This document shows, piece by piece, positions 1-6,105 of a DNA stretch of 6,905 nt. The translations under genes were made by a program, and so were the position numbers. Position 1 is the stretch's first letter. Each line of letters opens with the position of its first letter. The stretch spans positions 1-6,905 of the forward strand of contig JALUMZ010000266.1 in the NCBI GenBank assembly GCA_027055635.1. The letters are read 5' to 3'. The stretch is from Campylobacteraceae bacterium. GTDB taxonomy: Bacteria > Campylobacterota > Campylobacteria > Campylobacterales > Sulfurospirillaceae. The notes beneath the pieces were generated by a model that worked only from the letters and a program-made list of their open reading frames with translations, had not been told where the DNA came from and ran no database searches.

Positions 1-1
1 A

Positions 2-1456
2 TATGATATAAGGTCTTTAAGTTTTGACCTTGCAAAAGATATGGATTTTAAAGAAGAGGTAAATGATAAGTTACTAATTGTAACAGATGATGAAGAAAAA
101 TATAAAAAACTTTTAAAGAGTGATAAATTTTCATCCATCGCATTAAATCCCAAAACAGTAAAGGATGTAAATGGCTGTATAGGTAATTTAATTGTTTCGA
201 TACAGAAAGATGAAGATATTTTTAGTGTAGCATGTTCGCAGATTGTTTGGGAAAATGCACCACAGTTTGCTATGAAGCAAAGCGGTGTATTTGATCCACT
301 TGAACTGGGATTTGATGAGGCGCTTAGAAAAGTAGAAGATAATTTAAATGGATACAGATATAAAAATTTTACTATATATGACCCGAATATTTGCCAATAT
401 AACGAAAGAAGAGAAGAAATATGCGGTAAATGCGAAGAGGTCTGTCCGACAGTGGCGATTTTAAAAGATGATGAAAAAAAACATCTGGAATTTTCACAGA
501 TAGATTGTCATGGATGTGGTGGGTGCATCAGTGTTTGCCCTTCGGGTGCACTCGATTATACCCAAATGCCACGCACTGCATTTAGTGAAATAAAAGAGTT
601 TTATGCAGATAAAGTAGCATTGATAGTTCCTAGAAAGATGAATTTAGAATCTCTACATGTAGAGATTCCCAAGGGTGTATTGCCTCTTGCTATAGAGGGC
701 GAGAAGTTCTTGCATGAAGCACACTATATATCACTTTTGCAGACAAATGGAAAGTCTGTCATCTTTTATAGTGATTTTATCTCGAAAGGCTCTGGTGATG
801 CCATAGCTTTGATAAATGAGATTTTTAGAAGAAAATATAACAAACAGGCTATTTTTATAGCAAAAAACAAGAGAGAATTAGAGTTAGCACTTGCAAAAAC
901 AGATACATTTAGCGAGGCAAAATATGGCATAAATGAGAGTGACTTAAGAAAGAGAGAGATATTTTCAGCAAGACTTGCCCATTTAGTAGGTGAAGATGAT
1001 TTGGGCATAGTGAAAACAGGAGAACATATACACTATGGAAATATCACTATAAACCAAGAAAATTGCACACTCTGTCTTAGCTGTGTTGGAGCTTGCAATG
1101 TTAGAGCATTGACTGCACATCCTGAAGATAATACTCTTAGATTTAATCCTTCAATTTGCACAAATTGCGGCTACTGTGAACCTAGTTGCCCAGAAAAAGA
1201 TTGTTTGAGTGTTATTTATGATGAGCTTAGTTTGAAGCCCGATTATTTTAAGCAAAATGTAATGGCAAAAGATGAGATATTTAAGTGCGTGGAGTGTGGA
1301 GTGGGTTTTGCTACCAAAAAATCTATAGAGAAAATTGCGGCGATGATGATACCGGTATTTGGTGATGACAAGGAGCGCATAAGAGCACTTTACTGTTGTG
1401 CAGATTGTAAGCCAAAAATAACTATGAATGCATATATGGGTACCTCAAATAACTAA
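2..1456 (+). CDS. 4Fe-4S binding protein of the formate dehydrogenase locus (5' end outside window)
   Basis: Cytoplasmic polyferredoxin-like protein; it has no signal peptide or membrane segment in the visible part. Numbering from the ATG at 41, four cluster motifs are visible: C118-x9-C128-x2-C131-x3-C135-P (first spacing unusually long), C156/C159/C162/C166-P, C342/C345/C348/C352 (no Pro after the last Cys) and C373/C376/C379/C383-P. Residues about 190-300 between the two pairs lack cysteines and look like an alpha/beta domain. The C-terminus has C416-x2-C419 and C452-C453-x2-C456, a zinc-ribbon- or rubredoxin-like pair. From memory, proteins of this plan, including the terminal CxxC module, sit beside TorD-like chaperones and formate dehydrogenase genes in other Proteobacteria, but their role is unproven; electron supply or cofactor maturation is inference. 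The frame stays open to base 2 and no Shine-Dalgarno precedes the ATG at 41, so the true start is probably upstream. The chaperone gene follows after 12 bases. Confidence 0.85.
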   Translation, partial: YDIRSLSFDLAKDMDFKEEVNDKLLIVTDDEEKYKKLLKSDKFSSIALNPKTVKDVNGCIGNLIVSIQKDEDIFSVACSQIVWENAPQFAMKQSGVFDPLELGFDEALRKVEDNLNGYRYKNFTIYDPNICQYNERREEICGKCEEVCPTVAILKDDEKKHLEFSQIDCHGCGGCISVCPSGALDYTQMPRTAFSEIKEFYADKVALIVPRKMNLESLHVEIPKGVLPLAIEGEKFLHEAHYISLLQTNGKSVIFYSDFISKGSGDAIALINEIFRRKYNKQAIFIAKNKRELELALAKTDTFSEAKYGINESDLRKREIFSARLAHLVGEDDLGIVKTGEHIHYGNITINQENCTLCLSCVGACNVRALTAHPEDNTLRFNPSICTNCGYCEPSCPEKDCLSVIYDELSLKPDYFKQNVMAKDEIFKCVECGVGFATKKSIEKIAAMMIPVFGDDKERIRALYCCADCKPKITMNAYMGTSNN

Positions 1457-1468
1457 AAGGAAAAAATA

Positions 1469-2260
1469 ATGGAAATTGATAAAGCGTCGGTAAACCCTGC
1501 AAGGTCACTATATTATGGATTGTTTAGTAAGCTTTTTGTGTTTAGTGAAGATAAAAAAAGGTTTGATGGAGTGAGTGAAATTTTGGCAGTTTTTATAGAA
1601 AACCCTATAGATGATGCCTCTCGTGATGCTTGTGTTGAGTTAAAGTTTTTTATTGATAATAAGGGCAATGATTCACTAAGCGATGAGTATGATTTGATAT
1701 TTAATGTTCCAAGCGGAGATATAGTCCGAACTACTGCTTCATATTATGATGAGGGTTTTGAGAGTGGTAAAAAACTTGTAGAGGTAAAAAACTTTTTAGC
1801 AAAAACAAAAATCAGAAGGGATGAAAATCACTACAAGGAGAGCGAAGACAGTATAGGTTTTTTAGTCACATTTATGCATGAACTTATAGAGTTGATCATA
1901 AAAGGAGAAGATGAGTATGATAATCTTCAACACTGTCTCTTTAAAGAGGTTTTAAATGAATTTTTAGATGAGTTTATTCAAAATTTATATACAAATAAAA
2001 ATGCAGTTGCCTACAAAGAAGTAGCAATAGCGCTAAACTCATTTTTAGAGTTTGAAAGGCTCTATTTCCAAGTATCTAAGCCAAAACAAAAAGAGAAAAA
2101 AGCAAGAGTCCAAGAGGAGAGTTGCGGTTTTATAGCTGATGTAGAAGCCCAAAGAAGAGCAAAAAACAGAATAGAGAGAAGTGCAGATGCACTAGTAAAA
2201 AGTTGTTCACTAGAGAATGATGATGACTTTGTAGATGCAGATGAAGTTGCAATAAATTAA
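1469..2260 (+). CDS. TorD/DmsD-like cytoplasmic chaperone for formate dehydrogenase
   Basis: Likely a system-specific chaperone that binds the twin-arginine signal of FdhA and holds the apoenzyme in the cytoplasm until cofactors are in place. The 263-residue protein is mostly helical, without signal or membrane segments. TorD-family-like features are the ARSLYYGLFSKLF helix near residues 11-23, an EYDLIF...P segment near 73-82 followed by SYY near 91-93, and an E/D-rich stretch then FMHELIE at about 119-143. Residues about 203-263 form a charged Lys/Arg/Glu-rich tail ending in a run of acidic residues, longer than I expect for TorD proteins of roughly 200 residues. The ATG is preceded by AAGG at 1457-1460 with an 8-base spacer, and the gap to the upstream gene is 12 bases, so the two are probably cotranscribed. 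The TorD assignment rests on pattern and context; the partner being FdhA is inferred from position. Confidence 0.8.
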   Translation: MEIDKASVNPARSLYYGLFSKLFVFSEDKKRFDGVSEILAVFIENPIDDASRDACVELKFFIDNKGNDSLSDEYDLIFNVPSGDIVRTTASYYDEGFESGKKLVEVKNFLAKTKIRRDENHYKESEDSIGFLVTFMHELIELIIKGEDEYDNLQHCLFKEVLNEFLDEFIQNLYTNKNAVAYKEVAIALNSFLEFERLYFQVSKPKQKEKKARVQEESCGFIADVEAQRRAKNRIERSADALVKSCSLENDDDFVDADEVAIN

Positions 2261-2423
2261 GAGGTGAAATCTTTAGTAATCTCTCTGGCATACTCAAAAG
2301 AGGCTCAGACCAACGGGAGGATTTGTCTCTTTGAAACTTATTTGAAAAAACACTTAAGATTTTACCTTTTTGGGTATTTAAAAGATTAGAAAAGATGGCT
2401 TTGCCGTCTTTTCTAATCTTTTA
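2259..2423 (+). promoter_or_regulatory. Candidate structured leader (riboswitch- or attenuator-like) upstream of the fdh structural genes
   Basis: The 193-base gap between the chaperone stop codon and the tiny Tat gene holds ordered structure. Bases 2259-2273 (AAGAGGTGAAATCTT) pair with 2356-2370 (AAGATTTTACCTTTT) in 15 consecutive pairs including two G-U wobbles. After one U-U mismatch, 2275-2277 pair with 2352-2354. The helix encloses a core at about 2282-2330 that is near 50 percent G+C, against the mid-30s around it, and contains short internal complements such as AAAGAG/CTCTTT and AGAC/GTCT. A terminator-like hairpin follows at 2379-2423. Aptamer-like domain, hairpin, then Shine-Dalgarno and start is the layout of a transcriptional riboswitch, but no known class is recognised and the ligand is unknown. 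A weak promoter-like pair (TTGTAG at 2229, AATAAA at 2251) would start RNA near the helix; this is very tentative. Confidence 0.4.
2379..2423 (+). terminator. Terminator-like hairpin just before the Tat-protein gene
   Basis: The arms 2379-2399 and 2403-2423 pair over 21 positions with only one wobble (T2396 with G2406), closing on a TTT loop. The core is GATGGC/GCCGTC followed at once by TTTTC, with the complementary A-rich tract on the 5' side, as in a bidirectional intrinsic terminator. It sits 30 bases upstream of the ATG at 2454, leaving almost no room for another promoter after it. It is therefore more likely an attenuator, a read-through terminator tuning chaperone-to-enzyme ratio, or an mRNA-stabilising stem than a full operon boundary. 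The pairing is plain in the sequence; the termination role is inferred. Confidence 0.5.
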
Positions 2424-2453
2424 GGAGATTAAATCCAATATAAGGAGGATTGT

Positions 2454-2645
2454 ATGAAAGAGGCAAGGCGTAGCTTTTTGAAAAAAGCAGCAGTCGCTGG
2501 TGCTGTTACTGCAGTTGGTGTAGTTGCAGCAAATGCTAAAGAAGCATACAGTTCAGGTGGTGTTGTTGTAGGAAAATCTAAGAAAAAAGAGATTCTCTAC
2601 AAGAAAACAAAGGTGTGGGACGAGTATTATCGTAATGCACTCTAA
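2454..2645 (+). CDS. Small Tat-signal protein of formate dehydrogenase loci (TIGR02811-like)
   Basis: A 63-residue protein, nearly half of it a twin-arginine signal: RRSFLKK at residues 5-11, then an Ala/Val-rich hydrophobic stretch and a likely cleavage after the ANA near residue 28. The exported part is only about 35 residues. It is Lys-rich with a Gly/Val patch and ends in YKKTKVWDEYYRNAL. As I recall it, the family 'formate dehydrogenase region TAT target' has a C-terminal motif Y-[HRK]-x-[TS]-x-H-[IV]-x-x-[YF]-Y. This protein keeps the Tyr, Thr and final Tyr-Tyr but has Val for the His and Trp for the Ile/Val. No Cys or His remains, so direct metal or cluster binding looks unlikely. A small subunit or assembly factor of the periplasmic FdhAB complex is a reasonable inference. 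The start is set by AAGGAGG at 2442-2448, five bases from the ATG. fdhA begins 15 bases after its stop. Confidence 0.85.
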   Translation: MKEARRSFLKKAAVAGAVTAVGVVAANAKEAYSSGGVVVGKSKKKEILYKKTKVWDEYYRNAL

Positions 2646-2649
2646 ATTT

Positions 2650-2655
2650 AGGAGG
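2650..2655 (+). promoter_or_regulatory. Ribosome binding site fixing the GTG start of fdhA
   Basis: AGGAGG lies five bases before the GTG at 2661. The overlapping ATG at 2659 is followed immediately by TGA and cannot start a protein. The GTG frame yields a proper twin-arginine signal from residue 15, so GTG 2661 is the start. Confidence 0.8.
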
Positions 2656-2660
2656 CTAAT

Positions 2661-5486
2661 GTGAGTGAAGTAACTCAAAAAGCCCTTACGACCAAAGTGG
2701 GTCGTAGATCATTTCTTAAAATGGCAGCAATAGCAGGTGCATTTGGTGCGACTGGTGCGATTGCCGGAGGAAATGTTACAAGGGCAGCTACGGATGAAGA
2801 GGTTAAAAACCCATATCCGGGATCTAAGCTTGTTAAGACAATCTGTACTGCGTGTTCAGTAGGTTGCGGTATCATAGCTGAGGTTCAAAACGGTGTTTGG
2901 GTGAGACAAGAGGTGGCTACAGACCATCCTATCAGTCTTGGAGGTCACTGCTGTAAAGGTGCTGACATGATAGATATGGTTAGGTCTAAAGTCAGAGTAA
3001 AATATCCAATGGTAAAAGAGGGCGGAGCATGGAAGCGTATCAGTTGGGATACCGCACTCGATAAAATCGCCAAAAAATTGGGTGATTTAAGAAAAACCAG
3101 TGGTCCTGATAGTGCTATATTTTTAGGATCGGCAAAAATGAGTACAGAGCAAGCTTACTATTTTAGAAAGTTTGCTGCAATGTTTGGAACGAACAATATA
3201 GATCACCAAGCTCGAATTTGACATAGTGCAACAGTCGCCGGTGTGGCGAATACATGGGGTTATGGCGCTATGACTAACTCACTTGGAGATATCCAAAACG
3301 CAAAAGCAATTATAATTTTTGGTGCAAATCCAGCAGTAAATCATCCTGTTGGCTTTAGGCACTTTTTGATGGCAAAAGAGAGAAACAACGCTCAGCTTAT
3401 AGTTGTGGATCCAAGATTTACAAAAACTGCTGCAAAAGCTGATCTTTTTGCTCAAATCAGGCCGGGAACCGATATACCATTTATGTATGGTATGCTACAT
3501 ATCATCTTCAAAAACGGATGGCATAAAAAAGATTTTATTGACCAAAGAGTTTACGGAATGGAAGATGTGATGAAAGAGGCAAAAAAATGGACTCCATCAC
3601 TAACAGCAAATGTAACGGGCGTAAGTGAAGATTTATTGATACAAATCACTCGTGCATATGCAAAATCTACTCCGGGTACTCTTATTTGGGCGATGGGACT
3701 CACTCAACACAGTATAGGTTCATCAAATACCCGTATGGCTCCAATTCTTCAACTTGCACTTGGAAATATGGGTGAAGAGGGCGGTGGATGTAACATCTTA
3801 AGAGGACATGACAATGTTCAAGGTGCTACCGATATGTGTTGTCTTTCTCACACGCTTCCTGGATATTATGGACTAAGTGCCGGTTCTTGGAAATATTTTG
3901 CCAAGAGTTGGGGAGTTGATTATGAGTGGCTTGCGGGCAGATTTAAAGATAAAAAATGGATGAGCAAAAAAGGTTTTACTTTAGCTCGCTGGTATGCCGG
4001 TGTGTTGGCAGGCAAAGCAGGTGAAGATAAAATTCACAACGGCGGAACAAACCTAAAAGCCCTATTTGTTATGGGCAACGGTATCACTTCTATATCTCAA
4101 CAGGCAAAAGTAAAAGAGGCTTTAGATGCACTTGATTTGATAGTATTAGCTGACCCTTTTGTCAATGAAGCGGCTATTTTGACTGATAAGAAAGATGATG
4201 TATTTATACTTCCTGCTGCTACACAATTTGAAACAAGCGGTTCTGTAACTGCTACAAATCGTTCAGCCCAGTGGAGAAGTGAAGTAGTTAAGCCTATGTA
4301 TGAGAGCAAGACTGATCATGATATTATGTTTGAACTTGCTAAAAGATTAGGTTTTTACGATCAGTTCACAAAGGGAATGTTGATCAAAGAGAATAAAAAG
4401 AGTTTCAAATTTCCAGAAGATGCAACTGACGAGATAGCAAGAATTATCAAGACTATAGGCTTAACCGGTTGGACATCAAAAAGACTCAAAAAACACCAAG
4501 AAAATTGGCATCTATTTGATCAAGTCAGCATGAGAGGTATAGGACCTATGAAAGGTGAATACTATGGGTTGCCTTGGCCATGTTGGACTGAGAGCCACTG
4601 TGGAAGTCCTGTATTGTATGATGTCCACAGACCTGTAAAAGAGGGTGGCATGGGCTTTAGAAACAGATTTGGTTTGGTTCATGATGGAGTGAGTCAGTTA
4701 GCAGGAGTCGGTATAAAAGATGCAAAAGTAAAAGGCGGATATCCTGAAATAACAGCCAAAAATATAGAAAAAGTACTAGGTATCAAACTGAGTGAAGATG
4801 AGAAGAAAAAAATAGGTAAGAATTGGAAAGTAGATACTAGCGGTATCATCGCTGCAAAATGTATGGAGTTTGGAATTGCCCCTTATGGAAATGCAAAAGC
4901 TAGAGCAAAAGTATGGACATTCCCTGACCAAATTCCTATGCACAGAGAGCCACTTCACTCTCCAAGAGAAGATTTGGTTAAAAAGTATCCTACTTACAAA
5001 GATAAGACAAATCACTATAGAGTTGATACAAGATATGCAAGTGTTCAAAACAAAGAGGATTGGAGTAAAAAATTCCCAATCAACTTGGTGACAGGAAGAC
5101 TTGTAAATCTAAATGGTGCAGGTGTGGAGAATAGAGCTAGTAAATACTTAGCAGCTCTTACTCCTGAAATGTTCTGCGATATAAATCCAAATTTAGCCGC
5201 AAATCACGGCATAAGAGATGGAGATATGATGTGGATACATTCACCGGAGGGCACAAAGATAAAAGTAAAAGCTCACTACTCTTATAGCGTTGGTGAAGAT
5301 AGGGTATTTATCCCATTTCACTTTGCTGGATTTTTCCAGGGTGAAGATAGAACAGGAAATTATCCTGAGGGAACAAAACCTTATGCTGTTGGTGAGAGTG
5401 CAAATACTGTCACTAACTATGGTTATGACATCATCACTCAGATTCCTGAGACTAAAGGCGGATTATGCCGCGTAGAAAAAGCGTAG
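2661..5486 (+). CDS. fdhA: Formate dehydrogenase catalytic subunit, selenocysteine-containing, Tat-exported
   Basis: Oxidises formate to CO2 in the periplasm using Mo- or W-bis-MGD, a selenocysteine ligand and one [4Fe-4S] cluster. The full product is 941 residues, reading the TGA at 3219-3221 as Sec187; an ordinary gene caller would split it at this codon. Visible features in order: RRSFLKM twin-arginine signal at 15-21, with cleavage likely near A42; cluster motif C62-x2-C65-x3-C69-x27-C97 followed by K99-G100; Sec context ARI-U-HS at 184-189 with the conserved His188 after it; molybdopterin oxidoreductase core; and a C-terminal dinucleotide-binding domain from about 804 (PINLVTGRL...) to about 930. 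The homologous sequence continues in the same frame straight through the TGA, so this is recoding, not a broken gene. Length fits the respiratory FdhA/FdnG type. fdhB follows after 10 bases. Mo versus W cannot be told from sequence. Confidence 0.96.
3219..3221 (+). other. UGA selenocysteine codon (Sec187 of FdhA)
   Basis: In-frame TGA inside DHQARI-U-HSATV, the active-site segment where formate dehydrogenases carry Sec or Cys. The reading frame and family similarity are intact on both sides, and the following codon is the conserved His. This implies a working SelA/SelB/selC/SelD system elsewhere in the genome. Confidence 0.95.
3222..3272 (+). promoter_or_regulatory. Bacterial SECIS-like element in fdhA
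   Basis: Immediately 3' of the UGA the mRNA can form a hairpin with stem TCGCC (3235-3239) and GGCGA (3245-3249) around the loop GGTGT (3240-3244). The loop starts 18 bases after the UGA and begins GGU. As I recall E. coli fdhF, its loop GGUCU sits at the same distance. In addition CATAGTGC (3222-3229), starting at the base after UGA, can pair with GCGCTATG (3265-3272) with one wobble, though this lower helix leaves an asymmetric 15-base stretch on the 3' side. The upper hairpin is the SelB-binding candidate; the role of the lower helix is uncertain. Confidence 0.75.
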
Positions 5487-5496
5487 GGGGTGAGAG

Positions 5497-6096
5497 ATGA
5501 GTTATGCTAGAATGAAATTTTATTGTGACGAAGAGAGATGTATAGAGTGCAATGGTTGTTCTGTTGCTTGTGCTGAAGCTCATGAGCTTCCTGTCGGCAT
5601 AAGTAGAAGAAAAGTTGTAACTTTAAATGATGGAATTGAAGGCAAAGAGTTTTCAGTCTCTGTTGCCTGTATGCACTGCACAGATGCTCCTTGTGAGCAA
5701 GTTTGTCCAGTTGATTGTTTCTATATCAGAGAAGACGGTATCGTGCTTCATGATAAAGAGATTTGTATAGGTTGTGGATACTGTCTGTATGCTTGTCCTT
5801 TTGGGGCTCCACAGTTTCCAAAGGATGGAGCATTTGGTACAAGAGGCGTTATGGATAAGTGTACTATGTGTGCCGGTGGTCCCGAAGAGACAAATAGTGC
5901 AAAAGAGCGAGAGTTATACGGACAAGATCGTATAGCAGAAGGAAAAGTGCCCGCATGTGCTGCTATGTGTTCTACAAAAGCTCTTATTGTTGGAGATGAG
6001 CAAGAAGTTTCCAAGATATATCGTAAGAGAGTTATGTCAAGAGGAAAAGGGGTACAGAGTGCACCTTATGGCTGGAGTACGGCTTACGGAAACTAG
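5497..6096 (+). CDS. fdhB: Formate dehydrogenase iron-sulfur subunit
   Basis: Electron-transfer subunit carrying electrons from the FdhA cluster to the cytochrome b subunit. The 199-residue protein has 16 cysteines arranged for four [4Fe-4S] clusters: C15/C18/C21/C25, C58/C61/C66/C70, C90/C93/C96/C100 and C122/C125/C154/C158. Clusters form between the motifs as in other DMSO-reductase-type ferredoxin subunits. Two further cysteines, C10 and C74, are extra. There is no signal peptide, consistent with export as a passenger of the Tat-targeted FdhA. There is also no C-terminal membrane helix, unlike E. coli FdnH, so membrane attachment must come through FdhC. GGGGTGAG precedes the ATG by a few bases. 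The gap to fdhA is 10 bases and to fdhC 9 bases, indicating one operon. Confidence 0.95.
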   Translation: MSYARMKFYCDEERCIECNGCSVACAEAHELPVGISRRKVVTLNDGIEGKEFSVSVACMHCTDAPCEQVCPVDCFYIREDGIVLHDKEICIGCGYCLYACPFGAPQFPKDGAFGTRGVMDKCTMCAGGPEETNSAKERELYGQDRIAEGKVPACAAMCSTKALIVGDEQEVSKIYRKRVMSRGKGVQSAPYGWSTAYGN

Positions 6097-6105
6097 GGAG
6101 TTGCT

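Noticed and set aside
41..43. ATG at 41 as the real start of the iron-sulfur protein
   Set aside because: No Shine-Dalgarno precedes it and the frame is open through base 2, so the gene most likely begins outside the window.
766..1008. Antisense open frames (also at 2675-2875, 4097-4309, 4776-5048, 5748-6014 and 6698-6886) and alternate-frame ones at 4870-5091 and 5290-5475
   Set aside because: All lie fully inside strongly supported genes, have no ribosome binding sites of note and encode no recognisable proteins; they are coding shadows.
2261..2345. Leader core as a tRNA-Sec gene or a cobalamin/FMN riboswitch (GGTGAAATC looked suggestive)
   Set aside because: No T-loop GGTTCGA-type sequence or acceptor stem is present, and the remaining cobalamin or FMN consensus blocks are missing; GGTGAAATC is instead one strand of the long helix.
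2264..2389. A 41-codon open frame starting with GTG in the gap before the Tat gene
   Set aside because: It lacks a properly spaced ribosome binding site, its product resembles nothing I know, its stop lies inside the 5' arm of the hairpin, and the same bases form the long leader helix. A frame this short is easily open by chance. It remains a weak alternative to the leader interpretation.
2659..2661. ATG at 2659 as a start for fdhA
   Set aside because: It is out of frame and followed directly by TGA.
3219..3243. fdhA as a pseudogene or as two genes with a second start at GTG 3243
   Set aside because: The frame and similarity run unbroken across the TGA, which is exactly at the catalytic Sec/Cys position with a SECIS-like hairpin after it; there is no ribosome binding site before 3243.
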